NCBI GenBank assembly: GCA_028023455.1
Contig: JAQFVV010006273.1
Coordinates: 5,760,889 to 5,824,888, forward strand
DNA: 64,000 nucleotides
Reading direction: 5' to 3'
DNA from: Epiperipatus broadwayi
Taxonomy: Eukaryota > Onychophora > Udeonychophora > Euonychophora > Peripatidae
Shown here: one piece after another, positions 37,380 to 50,650 of the stretch
Layout of the letters: the number at the start of each line of letters is the position of its first letter
Position numbering within the stretch: the first letter of the stretch is position 1
Made by a program: the position numbers and the translations under genes
The notes under the pieces: generated by a model
The model's input: the letters and a program-made list of their open reading frames with translations, nothing else
Told to the model about the DNA's origin: nothing
The model's database searches: none

Positions 37380-38500
37380 TAATGGCATCTCAGGGTTGTC
37401 CAAATATAAAGATAGTAATAGAAGGGGTGATGCCCAGTGTTATGCTTGATTCAGGAAGTCAGGTGTCTGTAATGTCCAGGAAATGTTTGATAGAATGAGC
37501 CATGTTAACCATAAGTCAAAATTTTGCTGTTAAAAATGGCATATGTCTTGATGACTAAGAGTAAGACAGTGAGACTGGTATCAAAATTGGTGTGGGTGAA
37601 CATGTGCATAGTGGAGAAAATATATAGCCATGAACTGTTTATCTTGGAGGGTCTGATCCATGAAGTTATACTGAGATCAGACTTCATGTATAAGACTGAC
37701 TATGTGATAGATTATAAACAAAATCAGGTAAAACTGAACAATAAAGCAATTACATTTGCATCAGACCAAGCATACAGATCTTCTAGGGCTTACCCAAAGC
37801 ACAGGAATAAACATAGAAATAGGGGGGAAAAGATAAAAGAATCAAGGTCTATAAAATAATGATCAAAAGGAATGATTGGAGCAAGTGCTAAATAAATGTG
37901 AGAAATGTTTTTTTCTGAGGTCTCCGGGGGGATTCAAGAGTCTAAGCATATGATAAAACTCATGAGGGATCAACCATATCAGACCTGGGCATACCCTATC
38001 TTACATTAGTATAGGGGTGATGTGGAAAAACAAATAGAGAAGATGCTTAAGTGGGGAATTTATTTCTAAATGCTCCTCCCTATTTAACAATCCTATTGTA
38101 CCTGTAAAAAAATGGGTCTATCTGGCTCTGCTTAGATGGCTGACAATTAAATATAACTATTCCTACACCAATTCCCCTCTACCCATGAATGAGTTACTGA
38201 CAAAAATTTCTGTAATAAGAGAATATTTTTGACATTTGATTTGACTGCCAGTTAATGGCAAATCAAGCTTCACCATAATGATTGGAAATATTCCATGTTT
38301 CTGTATAATGGACATGCATATAACTTCAATCAGATACCCTTTGATTTAAAAAATAGGAGTGTGGGCCTAATACAATGTCTAGATCAGGTGTTATCAGACA
38401 GAATCAAGAATTTAGTACCAATGTACATAGATGACATTGTATTGATGTCAGAAAATGTAGAAGAGTACTTCACCCACTTTGAGCAGTTGTGAAAATGTAG
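37380..38500 (+). pseudogene. pol: Ty3/Gypsy protease and reverse transcriptase remnant
   Basis: The frame near 37430 reads VMLDSGSQVSVMS, the aspartic protease active-site pattern D-S/T-G. RT follows in broken frames: a QIEKMLKWGI-type block near 38020 and DLTAS-WQIKL near 38240 (a stop replaces the usual Tyr). An open piece at 38295-38492 has PFDLKNRSVG and the catalytic box YIDDIVLMSENVEEYFTHFEQL-like (Y-I-D-D kept). These are hallmark Ty3/Gypsy blocks. The element would have copied its RNA in virus-like particles. At least several stops make it inactive. Confidence 0.88.
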
Positions 38501-38779
38501 ACAAAAGGAATCAAAAGAAATTTAAGTAAAAACAATTAATGACCACCAAAGTAAAGTTTTTAGACCACGTAATCAGTGAAAAGACAATCCAACCAAATCC
38601 TGAGAAAATTCAGGCAATCCAGGAATATTCCAGACATAGGAATATAAAACATAAAGTCCTTCCTATGGTTATGCAAGTTTTATAACCAGTTTTACAAAAA
38701 AAAATTCAACATGGAGCCATTACTGTGATTGCTTAAAAAAGAAAGACAATGGGTATGAACTGAGCAGCATGAATGTAGC

Positions 38780-39110
38780 TTCCAAAATGTGAAAATGAGG
38801 TTTTAAAAAAGGTTATGTTGTCATACTCCAATTTTTGTAAGCCATTCTTTGTGCAACTGACAGTACTGGGTTTATATTGGGGGCTACTCTGTTCCAAATA
38901 CAAGAGGGAAGTCAACATGGGGTACTTTTTATTAGCCACTTATTGAAGGGTCCTGTAATAAACTACATCATAACTGAGAAGGCTTTAGCAGTTGTATGGG
39001 AGTTCAAAATTTTTTACCAATTTCTGATAGGTTCTGAGGTAGTTATAATTACTTATCACAAAAGCATTGAATTCTTAAGTCATAGCTTTCTTGTGAACAG
39101 CTGACTAATA
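38780..39110 (+). pseudogene. pol: Ty3/Gypsy RNase H remnant
   Basis: The frame at 38877-39104 reads GATLFQIQEGSQHGVLFISHLL, then a TEKALAVVW-type block and EVVIITYHKSIEFL. This parallels the usual GAVL.Q......PIAY.SR.L..E...YSTTEKE.LAVVWA order of the chromovirus/Gypsy RNase H. The first aspartate of the family (D in the GA.L segment region) is not evident in this frame. Confidence 0.8.
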
Positions 39111-39289
39111 AGGTGGAATTTATTTCCTCAAGAATTCAATTACAGTGTCAAATACTGCCAAGGTAAAGAAAATGTTGTGGCAGACACATTAAGATGATTC
39201 CCTGTAGCACAGGGGCAATATCATTTAAATTGTGATAGTGCATATATTGCCACAATGAAAATAAATGAAAGTGACAAGATAGAAAATGA

Positions 39290-40330
39290 CCTTCATAGGT
39301 TAAAAGAGTGCAAAGCAAGGATTATGATTGCAGGAAGATAATGAAGTATTTTCATCACCAACACATGATGAGAACTAGAAATAACACATTATGGAGGGAT
39401 AGGTATCACTATTGGCTAAAAGGGAGGCTTTTGCAGCACAGAAATGAAAAGGAGAAACAAAAGTGGATAGTTATATATGTTGCTATGTGGAAGCAGATGG
39501 TTAATCATATACATCAAACATATGGATACTTGGAGCAAATAAAGTTGAGAGTTGGTTAAGCCATTGGTTTTATTGATAAGGAATGTATGCTAGTATCTTA
39601 GACAACATAGACAAGTCCAAAATATGCTCAAAGCCTAACAACTTAATGCATCTGGGGTGAAGTGGCTGAGACTTATATATGCTCAACAACTGAATAGTTT
39701 AATGGCTATACATTTTCATGGACCATTGCTATCATTTAATAAAATGAAATACCTTGTTGTGGATTATGTTATATACTCAAAACTGGTGGTTGCATATCCT
39801 GTGTCTCAGGCAAATGCTAAACAAACAATATGGGCTCTGGAACAGTGGCATTTTAAAAATGTGGGAATTTCTGGCAAAATCATATCTGATCATGGAATGC
39901 CATTTGTGTCTGATGAGTGGAAAAATGGACTGAGAAATGTGCAATAAAACACATTCTTACATCAATCCATAACCTGCAGTCCAATCCATGTGAATGAATC
40001 ATGTGGGTACTGGGGGTGGCTGTTTTGGGTATACATACAAAATTGATCATCAGAGGTGGGTTAAAGAGATCCCATAGATACTTAATATGATGGTTTGGTC
40101 AAAAAACAAGTCTACAGGGTTGGAACTCATCTGGTTTCACTTTGGCAAGAATATACCATACCCATTATGACCAGGCTACCAGAGGGAGTAGACCAATTAA
40201 GGATGCTGAGCAAGTGTAAATTAGGCTACAGATGATGGGTGAATTAAGGCAGAAGAGGCAAAAAAGGACCAAGCATGGATATATGATAGGAGATAAGGTC
40301 ATGATAAGAATCAACCCTGTAAGCCATTCT
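39290..40330 (+). pseudogene. pol: Ty3/Gypsy integrase remnant
   Basis: An HHCC-type zinc-binding region is suggested by VNHIHQTYGYLEQIKL near 39500. The catalytic core at 39657-39947 has the first catalytic Asp in YLVVDYVIYSKLVVAYPV and the second in KIISDHGMPFVSDEW (canonical SDNG.PF is altered to SDHGMPF). A C-terminal piece near 40220-40310 (RQKRTKHGYMIGDKVMIRI) resembles the GDLV.V segment following integrase. Frames are broken between these blocks. Confidence 0.85.
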
Positions 40331-41119
40331 GAGAAACATACAAAAAGTTTCAAACAATCTATGATGGTCTGTATATAATAATACAAAAATACAATAACAA
40401 TGTGTTTTTGTGGCACAGGATGGATAAAAAAGAACAAATAATGACTAGTCACTAAGATTAATAAAGAGATAAAGGTAACTACATACTTTCAATGAAAAAG
40501 GTAAAATAGTGGGTAGGAACTGCATGTCATATAATTGAAATAAGTCTTTGGATATATGAAAAGAGAACAATAAGTAAAGTATATAGAGATTATTATTGAT
40601 AAAATGGATCAAAAGGTGCATTAATTCTCAAATGGAAGATAATGTAATATACTGCTAATTAACAGCACTATATGTTTATAATTTGTATGAAAAATATAAT
40701 TAGTTTAAAGATTTTAAAATGAAATTTTAAAGAAAATAAAAATACTATAAAATCATTTATTAATAAAATTGTTAAAAGAAATAAGAAAAAGTTTTTAAGA
40801 GAAAAAAGTATAATTTAGAAAGTTTGAAGAGTTTTTTTTTTAGAAATGCAGATCACCAAAAGACAAAGTGCTGTGTCATCTTGTTATAATAAAGTTTTGC
40901 TAGTTAAAGAGCGAGTAGAGGGGGGAGAAATTTAACTAAGTAAAAGGTTAAAAAATAGAGTTCTCTCTTTTCATAAACTTAAAGAAAAAAAATGTGCATA
41001 TGTAAAAATGAAAATAGAATTAAAATGTGAAAGGAAAGAATATAAAACTTAAATCCACTTAAAGATTGCTCAGCCAATAAACAGAAGAAAGGGAATAATA
41101 ACTATAAATTGCAGTAAAT

Positions 41120-42565
41120 GGAACCAATGGAAAATAATTCAAGATGATATCTTATCCAAAGGCCAGATTAATCTACACAAGTATGCAGATTAAAACACAA
41201 TAGGAATTTAATTAATAAAATTTATAAATTAATTAAACTAGATGGGAGTGATAAGTAGAGAGACAATAAAGAGGAATCATATAAAAGGATTAAAAATCCA
41301 TTCATCATTATTCTTGATTTTTGATTCTTTATTTCAGCTTTATTCATAGCAATCATTAAGATGAAGATTGTACTCATATTACTACCATGGAATACCAGAG
41401 AAGAGAAGATGGGAAAAGCCATTAGCATTCCCAAAATGCGATTAGGTGTCTTCACATTTACTGAAGAACCATTTAATACCATGCAGTGCTAGACAGTCAC
41501 TAGATATGCATCCAGTCTCCAGTCCTGGTCCTCCAGAACATCAGAAATCCTCCATCTAGAAGTCATGCCCACTTAATAATTTGAATAGCCAAGGAATGTC
41601 TATCTCAGAAGTGCAGAAAGTCGTCCAGGAGCCAAAATCATTAGTGAAGTTCAAAAATCCAACTGGTTGATGACAATATACAATAGAAGAAAGAAAGTCA
41701 TATTCCCAGAAGTATAAAGTGAAAAATCCTAGGTAATTATAGAATTTCCTTATTCCCATTCATGAACTGATCATGTTCAAATAAAAGACTTTGTTAGACT
41801 TTGATAGCCATAGCAATCTTTAAGTGCCTCCCATAATTATTATATAAAATAAACCCTAGTATGTGCATGCATATTTAATCTTCTTGAAATATATTAATAT
41901 GTGCAAAGCTTTCTTTTGATTAGTAAATTTATATTTCTACGTGTGTATGCATATGCAAATATATGTTTTAATTGTATTATTCTTTATTATGTATTTTACT
42001 AAAAGTGTGCCTAAACAAACTATAAATTTCTTTATTATAATATTCTTTAATATCATGATTTTTAATTAGAAGTGTTTTAAAATAAATTGTTTGTTTGCTA
42101 GTTATTGTTTGGTCAGTTCTCCTTTATAATTATGCCACTAATAGATAGTCTATAGTAAATGTAAGCCTTAGGCAACATGTATAGTTTGTCTTTCTATACA
42201 TAAATAAAAGAAGCTAGGGATTAACCAAGTGCTAAATTGTTTACCTGGCACCTAAGCATGCTAATTATAATTTGTGATTAGCTGGCACCTGAGGTTTTAC
42301 CTTGAAACAAATAAAAATGCTTTGGATGGCAAGGAGTTTGAATTTAGCCAGTGAGAAGTTCTATAGCCTGGAAATGTGGCCACAGGTTATAGTTGTATAG
42401 CCTCAGTCTGGTTATAGGTGCCATTGGTCTTATCAACCTTCTGTATTTGACTTCTTTACTTAGAGGGCTGGTGTGCTGCAATAATAAAAGTGCAGTTGAA
42501 GTAGAGCAAGATTTGATATTTTTTTTACTTTATATAATCAGAGCAATCCTCTCCCACCCAGTTCA

Positions 42566-42569
<4 letters not shown>
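41120..42569 (+). repeat. 3' LTR (continuous)
   Basis: About 1.45 kb; it unites the two halves seen at 31996-32672 and 36338-37084. It ends at CACCCAGTTCA followed by a TA/TG microsatellite. The small ORFs inside are chance frames. Confidence 0.85.

Positions 42570-42601
<32 letters not shown>
42567..42601. repeat. TA then TG dinucleotide microsatellite
   Basis: (TA)n followed by (TG)n directly at the outer edge of the 3' LTR. Confidence 0.95.
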
Positions 42602-42609
42602 AAATAAAA

Positions 42610-43840
42610 TTTTATCCGAGAACATCCATGTACCAACATTTTGGCCTGGTCATACTAGTCATCAACTGGATAATTAATATTATGAAAGTAGTTGGAGAGA
42701 CACTATGCACATTGACATATAATAATAATGAATGTACTAGTAATAGAAACAGAAATAATAAATATCATAAATTATTTAGATTTAATGATTTTTTAAAAAA
42801 TTCTTCCAAATCTAGGTAAGAATCACTCATCACCAGCAGTAGTCTATCTCTCCATGCTATCATTAAAGGTCATAGTATTGGTTTTTCTATCATCAGAATA
42901 CTATCCAGATGTGACACTCTCCAAAAATGTCAGAATAGATAAACCGTTGAAATCCTTAAAAACCAAATTGTACCAAGAAAGTGATGATACATGCAAATTA
43001 CTTTCAATTTTGAAAAAAAATATTTTAAATTCATTAATCTAAATAATTTCTAATATTTATTATTTCAATTTTCTATTAACAGAATGTTCATTATTATTAT
43101 TATTATTATACATAAATGTTTAGACAGCCTCTATAATTATTTTCATAATATTTATCACCCAGTTGATAACCAGTGTGACCTGGCTAAAACATTGGTGTAT
43201 ATATATATAAATTATACACTGATGTATCCAGATTTCATTTTATTTATAGCTGTAACCTATGAAAATTTTTATTATAATATATATTGTAAGGGAAACTATT
43301 CTAGTTATGAATAAAATAAAATGAAAGAAAAATGAAAATAATTGTTCTGAATATCTTACAAATTTGGATACTGTCTCATAAATAAAATGTCATTTTTAAC
43401 AAGGCAAAATTTATAATGGATAATAAAAAATGATAGATTGCTCATCATATTAGATAACTAATATCAATGGAACTGACTTTCAGTAAATGCCTTCAGACTC
43501 ATTAATCACAAATATTATAAAATATTATAACTGAGCAGGGCTTGTTGGTCTACAAAATGCATCACATATTTGGGCAACTACATATAATTAATATAATTAT
43601 AAACCAAGTAGTTTTTTCCACTTAGGTATTACATATTTGGGCAACCTAAATATACTGAGTAAATGTTATATTTATTAAACAATGTTTTACTTGATAGTGA
43701 GGTATAACATGGAATATATTACAGAATGAGATAAAATAATTTTATAATGATTTATGCTGTAATAAAACATCTATGTTAATAATAACAATATGAATTTATT
43801 AAGATAAACATTAATTTATTTGCAATAATTAAAATTAATA
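42610..43840. other. Intergenic DNA, no gene recognised
   Basis: Four short frames (42628-43314) have no recognisable motifs and are AT-biased. I see no element ends. Confidence 0.5.
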
Positions 43841-43849
43841 ATAATTTAT

Positions 43850-44045
43850 AAAAGCAAATAACATCTTATAATGTATATCTTTAATTCATTCTAGCAATAA
43901 TATAATTATATATGATATATAATTTATAATTAGAATTATAAATGCATATATTCATGAAAGGATTAGCCATAGATTTTTTTTCATACAAATAAAATAAAAA
44001 TATATGGACATTTTTTATATATTCTTATCTTTTAAAGTTTCATGG
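43850..44045 (+). repeat. Dispersed repeat, copy 1
   Basis: About 190 bp match 51545-51735 in the same orientation (shared blocks such as cattctagcaataatataatta and aaaatatatggaca). Confidence 0.7.
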
Positions 44046-44069
44046 CATATAACAACATAGTAGTGTGTC

Positions 44070-44072
<3 letters not shown>

Positions 44073-44106
<34 letters not shown>
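44073..44106. repeat. AT dinucleotide run, insertion target
   Basis: Pure (AT)n; it resumes at 46814 after the inserted segment. Confidence 0.95.
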
Positions 44107-44108
<2 letters not shown>

Positions 44109-46813
44109 AAACAGACAGATCGGAGAACCGATCTTCGTTTCAGGTGTTTTTATGTACGGTAATTCAAACCACTGTTCGCCCGTGAGACTTTGTCTATTTT
44201 AATTTATAATAAAAATTAGTTATATATTCTATAGTTTATAAATAAATATGTAAAGTTCCGTATATAAATGTCGCAAACCATGAAATAATATTTGTTGCTG
44301 GTTTGCAATTTATATCATTTAATTTAAAGTTTCAGTGCGGCTATTTGTTTTAAATTTTAGTTTTAAAATTGTATAAAGTCGTTTAAAAATACTGATCAAA
44401 AATCACATTCCGTTGATCAGTGTTTTTAATTAAAATCTAATTGCACAAATGTTCAGAGCAATTAAGTTGTATTCAAAATTAGTAAGGAATTTTGATATGT
44501 AATTACTGTATCGATTTAAAAATAGGATATTAAATTAAAAGATTGCTAAAAACAGATAATTGATTGTTGGTCAAGCTGCATCGCTAGAGGCTAGAGAAAG
44601 TAGGCGAGCCTAAAACAAAAAACAAGTCGGAAAGGTCAGCAGTGCAAATTCTAGAAAAAACTTACATTCTAACTTTGGTCGTGTGTGAGAGAAGTAGTCT
44701 CAAGACAACACAGCAGTTGAGTATAATTCAAACATTATTATTAAGAAGTTTACCAGTGAATCGCAATGTTGATGGGCTAATTGCCAGGAGCTGGTCTCTG
44801 CCCGCCAATATGGATCCTCGTGCCGCTGTTTGATCATGTTTCACGTAACTTACAATTTCCAACTTCCAACCTCTAAATTAGCTATGCCTTACAAATAACT
44901 TTCAAAAATGCGCGCCTACGTCACAAGCCAAGCAGGATGAAGAAAGAATAGTAACTTTGTTACACTAACTTTAATTTTCTTCCTGCTTAATGTTATCAAT
45001 CAAACAAATCACATGTAAGTTTTTATTCATTTATAATGCTATTATTTAACCTGTCGTAAATTTTCTTTTTTTTTTTTATCCTCTGCTCTAGTCTTTAGAA
45101 ATCATTTATAAAATTGTAATTAATAGTAATGATATTTCAACTGAATGCATTTATATTTTCTTAGGTTACTTATTTCATAAACAAACATTGCCAATAGTAA
45201 TATTTCCAATTCTGTATAAACTAGTGTGTAATAGTGATCAATTTAATTTAAAAGTAATTTCATGTTCTGAATTAAATATTCTTTCACATTCCGAGTTAGT
45301 AAATGTTAAATCACTTTATCATTCTATGTTAAGTTGTTATAAAATTACAATCTAAGTTTCAATCTTAAATATATATATATAATAGTTTCAAAGTGTTCAT
45401 TAATGTTATGTATAATACGAGAAATAATTCATTGCATAATTTGATACTATCGCTACCGCCTGTCAACCCGAAGGGTTAGAGTTTCAGAGTAAATTTAACT
45501 AATTATTGTTGTCACCGTCAGTTTAAGTCCGCTACGTTTTATTGGGGTAAGGATCTCAGCCTGTGGCGTAGAAACAGACAAATAGTTTCCAGGTTTTATA
45601 TAATTTCTTTAAAAAAATCCATTTCAAGTTCTCGTCCGTGATGTCTGTGGCAATGCCTTTCCTTCGCTGAAGTTAGCGTCTCGCCATTCTACCATTGGGG
45701 ATTGAAAGCAGTTTTCTTTCCCGGTAATCTCTTGGATCACCGGGGTTCGAAATGATCCCGGCTGGTTGTCGTGTCCCGGAGCTACTTGGGGGCATTAAGC
45801 CTTGTCAAAGTACAAGCCGCCCGGTATTCCGTTAATGCACCGCAATTGATTACTGTAGGGCTCTTGAATATAGGCAACCACCAGTTCATATATTTTCCAC
45901 GTCGTATTTATATAAAACCACCAGTTCATCTATTTTCCACGTCGTATTTATATAAAACCACCAGTTCATATATTTTCCACGTCGTATTTATATAAAACCA
46001 CCGTTCATATTTTTCCACGTCGTATTTATATAAAACCACCAGTTCATCTATCTTCCACGCGATTTATATAAAACCACCGTTCATCTACTTCCACGTCATT
46101 TATATAAAACCACCGTTCATCTATCTCTTATGTCGATTTATATAAAACCACCTCCCCTGTTCGCTCCGTTCCGGCTCGAGCCTACTCTAATAAAATAAGT
46201 TAATAAAAATCTTTAGATAAATATTTTTCCAGTGCTCTAATACTCTGATTCTTTTAACCACCCGTCAATCCTTCAATTACCCAGCTATTGGCATAAGTTT
46301 GTTTATTAAATAAAACGTTCACTAAAGACTAGTAGCCAAATACAAGAGGATTCATGGAAGTCTTACCGTACTGTATAACATTATATTATATGCTTTCTAT
46401 TTGTCTTATTTAACACTATATTTATATGCTTTATATTTTTGCTTATTAAACACTTTATTTAATCTAAATTTTTGTGTCCTCCACCTTATTACTCTCTAAG
46501 TCTATTTAGCCACTTACTGTCTGTATTGGCAACTTAAATATATACGTCACATAAATGACCGTTCCAATATCTATAGTCTAATAAATCTATATATCATTAA
46601 CTGTAAGAATTTAGTCCATGTTCTAAGCTGAGCTAGAAAAGGGATAACCCCGTGCTGTTATAAAGTCATCATCGGTTAGTCATACCGGGGTTTGGGTTGG
46701 AATTCAGTTGGCGTTTGGAATTTATTCTTAAACGTGGGCTGGGTTGAACTCGGGTACTGGGTATGAGTAAGCGTGGTGGATTATACCGGTACAGTTATTA
46801 TATTTTTGGCGCC
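44107..46813 (+). mobile_element. 2.7-kb insertion in an AT run, possibly LTR plus primer-binding site
   Basis: A segment of clearly higher GC with sharp edges splits an (AT)n tract. It starts with TG and a hairpin (TGAAAC...GATCGG-agaa-CCGATC...GTTTCA, 44107-44142). It ends in ttTGGCGCC; TGGCGCC is a common start of retroelement primer-binding sites. A possible LTR end TACA lies 13-14 bp earlier (about 46793). No coding domain is seen. The frame at 44642-44833 is unrecognised. A single LTR with PBS is one reading; an unrelated transposon is another. Confidence 0.45.
45876..46152 (+). repeat. Minisatellite of about 36-42 bp, seven units
   Basis: The unit has the form accaccagttcat...ttccacgtcg...tatataaa. 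The first three units are about 42 bp and nearly identical; later ones shrink to about 36 bp through small deletions. It lies inside the 44107-46813 insertion and forms an accidental repetitive ORF. Confidence 0.92.
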
Positions 46814-46829
46814 ATATATATATAAAGTT

Positions 46830-47605
46830 GAAAGTAAAAGTGGAAATAAACACAGACAAAATTTTTGTAGATATTCTTTACATTATACTGGAATAACAGC
46901 AAAGAGGAAATAATTTTGAATTTAAATTTTTTTATTATAAATTAAACATTTAAAAAAGGTCTAATTAATATTTTATTAATTCTGATTTTGAAATTAAAAC
47001 AAGCATGTTTTTGTTACAATATATATCCTGGTAATTATAAAATTCCTCTATGTATTTTAGAAATCTTTTTTTAAGTAAGGCTTGTATAACATATTTTTGA
47101 TAAAATTCCACTATTTATTTTAGAGATCCATTTTTAAGTAATAATTGTGGAAAAAATAAAAAAAACATTTTCAACTAATATATTTTTTTCACACTCTGTT
47201 ATGTAAAAGGGGATAGTTCTTAAGTGGTTCTAAGTAGTTCTAGAGTGTTTGAAAATCATTACAGAAACTACCATGAAAATGTAACTGAAGGCAAGGAGGG
47301 AAAGTCCAGCAGCTCCTTCATATGTCACTAAGGTTGAGTTGAATCCACATGAGAAAAAAGAGTCAACTTCTAGTGTTTCATAGCTCTAATATGGATGAAA
47401 TAGCTAACTTGCCTGAAGTCTATCCAATCCTAGACTAAATGGAGCTGATTGAATGTGACCAATTAACTGAATTATATCTTTCCCAATAAAAACTATAAAC
47501 CAGTCTAACCAAGATGAGCTCATCAAGAGAATCTCTCAGCTTTCTGAAGACTTAGTTTATACATATGCTGATATAATCTGTATGTGAAAATGCACAAATA
47601 AATGT
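46830..47605. other. Intergenic DNA, no gene recognised
   Basis: A short imperfect repeat occurs near 47030-47160 (ttttagaaatctttttttaagtaa type). Otherwise nothing. Confidence 0.45.
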
Positions 47606-47609
47606 ATAT

Positions 47610-49786
47610 TGTAACGATCCGGAGCAGGGAGACTTGATGTAAACTGCACTACAGGGCGCCATCTAGGCATTTGAACCTAGAAAAATTTATAAAGTAGGCA
47701 AATACGTAAGTCAAAAAAAATTTTTTTTTTTTTTTTTAAATTTTGATTCCGGTCGTTAGCCCATGTCACTAGCTCAGGGAGTAGCAGAGATTTAATAATA
47801 TCATATCTTATCTAATTAGATTTCAACATTAAAAAATAAATAAAATAAGCCACTGCCAGTAATTAGCATACAAACATTTATTTATGCACATATAAAATTA
47901 TTTTAGTATTAGTTTTACATTTTAACATTTAACATTATTTTAACTTTGATTTTTGACTTTAATTTACATTTAATTACTATTATATTCTAATTTTACATTT
48001 TAATTAAGTTCGCACAGATAAATTTATGAAAGCTTGTTTATAATGTTGAATATAGATCGGTTACATAGATTTCACGGTCAAAAACATTTCAAAGTAAACA
48101 TAAACGATCAAAATACAAAATTATTGATTACTGACAATTGAGGAGGGAAATTTATACGTAACCCAATAGTATTCACCATAAGATACTTGCATTGTCACCA
48201 ATAACTTAAAAGACATCCAAATAAATACATTTTAGATACTCACCGTAAGGTATCATTATTTATCGAATGTCTATATATTTTGATCAAATATGAAAACCCA
48301 AAACATACTTAACCGATAACCAATCCATGCAAGCGTCTATAAACAACTTAAATTTACTGCATTTTTATTTAGGGTCGAGTATGAATAGACCACATAAATT
48401 TGCTTTTGAAAATAAACATTCTATCCTTATTTAACCTTAGGCTAAAATTCGTAGTCAAACTGGCATCAATTCATCTGATATATCAATGTATTCAATGTAA
48501 TAAAATACAGCAGCACAAAAGGTTAAGAGAAGAAATTGCCTCTTATGAGATAGGAATATTACATCTATCTGCAAAGAAGAGCAATAAAACAAAAAACTCC
48601 ATAGAAAGGAACTGCGGTATCCGACTTATAATTCCTTCCATAGGCAAACGGAAGTGTGCGGCGTATGAAGCGATTCTGCCCGTAGCGAATCAATATTACA
48701 TCTACTAATCACACCAATATATCCAATCCATTGACCCAATTTAACCACGAAACAAATAACCTAAGATTACCCTCCCCTAATATAACTTTACAAATCTATA
48801 CAGCCATTCACGCCTGACTTAAGTTTAACATTTATATAATTAATTTAACGAAAAACAAAAAAAAATCATGATAAAAACTTAAAGAATAAAAAATAAATAA
48901 ATGGAAATGATTTTACATAAATAAGGAAAAAAAATACATCAAATAACACTATTAATAAAGAATTTAGTTTGGTCAGATAGGATTCTATTTGTAACAATTA
49001 AATACTAGGAAAGTTTAAAATTTAAAGTTCTTAGTGTTTCCAAATTAATATTGTTCGTTATATCTTACTTAGAAAGTTCTTACGGTTTTAGAAATGTTCA
49101 TCTTTTACCATTGCTTGCCATTTGAAATCCAGCATTAAATTTCTCGATGATCCTGTGGTCCTCTGAATATAAGGAAAGCGATGTTTCATTTTTCCATTTT
49201 ATAACAACTGAAGGGATTGAACGCGCGTCCTTCAATCTCTTCTCCCGCACATCCGCACTAACATCTATCTGTCACATCATAATAATCATAACAACTCACT
49301 AACTAATAATTTCCAAACTTGTCCTTTTATATTACTTTGAAAGATTGACTTAACATTATGTCATCGATGTGATGATCCTTTTCGTTGAGGTCCGATTTCC
49401 CAATGGATTTATTTCATTTGCTAAAAGTTTCTATTGTTTCCCTATCTGACCGATGTTTTTACATTTAAATGCCCAAGGCTGGTTTACATTTAACTAATTA
49501 ACAATCATTTCCATTTCTGATTAATTAATCTGTTTTCCAAATCAAAGATATATTTTTATCTCTAAATCTTTTTAAGTTTTTGTTTTTAAAATACCTTTTC
49601 TATTTTTAATACAGTTTTATTTTAATAATTTTTTTTATCTGTGCGATTTAATATATAAGAGTTTAAGATGATATTTAATTTCAATTTTTAATTCTTAAAG
49701 AAAATTTTTAAATGTGAACTTTTTAATTTACTTTCATGTTTAATAAATAAAAAAAAACAATGTAATGGACGTCTGTGCTCGTTACA
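47610..49786. mobile_element. Solo-LTR-like insertion with TGTAACG...CGTTACA ends
   Basis: It begins TGTAACG and ends CGTTACA, a perfect 7-bp terminal inversion with TG/CA ends, and is flanked by ATAT on both sides (a possible 4-bp duplication in AT-rich DNA). It is 2177 bp with moderate-GC patches at both ends and near 48600-48700. No pol motifs are present. The 102-codon frame at 48400-48708 is not recognised. The small TIR also allows a DNA transposon or MITE reading. A large solo LTR is preferred because of the TG...CA ends. Confidence 0.55.
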
Positions 49787-50280
49787 ATATATATAAATAT
49801 ATATGAAACACAACAGGTGAATAGTAATATATATAGAGAGAACAATATTATGTTAAATCATTTATTGAAAAAAGACATTTAAAATCTATAATTTAAAAGT
49901 ATAAATAAATAATTTTTGCTCAAATTAAAAATTTAAAAATAAAAAAATGATCCATAAACTCCAAATGTATTTTTCAATTGAAAAACAAATAAATATGCTA
50001 GAGTATTTTTAAAGATATTTACAATTAATAAACAGTAACCTGTCAAAGACTGATTTTATCTTTTTTTAAAAAAAAAAAAGAAAAAAGTAACTTTTATATG
50101 AATTTATGTATATTTCAACATGGAATTAATTGTGCAAAATATATTTTTAATAATTTTATTATTTTGACAAATTGAAATATATGAAATAAATATCAGTGTG
50201 CATATACATTTCCATGCACACACATATATATGTTAATTAGTTATTAATTATGTATTGTAAGAAATGAATTTTATTTATAG

Positions 50281-50650
50281 GTTTATGACAATTTAAATAT
50301 GTTCATAAATTATACTGTACATCTGTAGGCATATATCACTGCATATCAGGAAGATGCATATATGTGAAAATTAATCATTTTTATTATATGACAATTCATA
50401 TGTTCATAAATTATGCTGCACATCTGTGTGCATATATCAGTGTGTATCAGGTAGATGTGTATATATGTAAAAATTAATCATTTTTATTGTTATATAACAA
50501 TTTATATGTTCATAAATTATACGACATGTCTGTATGTTGATATCAATGTGTGTATGGTAGACAGATATATGTTAAAATTAATATTTTTTATTATCTTATG
50601 ACAATTCAAATGTTTATAAACTATACTGCACATCTATGCACTGATATATA
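50281..50650 (+). repeat. Tandem repeat of about 110-115 bp, roughly three and a half units
   Basis: Repeated blocks are atgacaattya...atgttcataaattata, catctgt.tgcatatatca and attaatcatttttatt. Units are diverged at many positions. Confidence 0.8.

Noticed and set aside
45771-45995. 74-residue ORF with repeated peptide blocks
   Set aside because: It is the minisatellite read in one frame.
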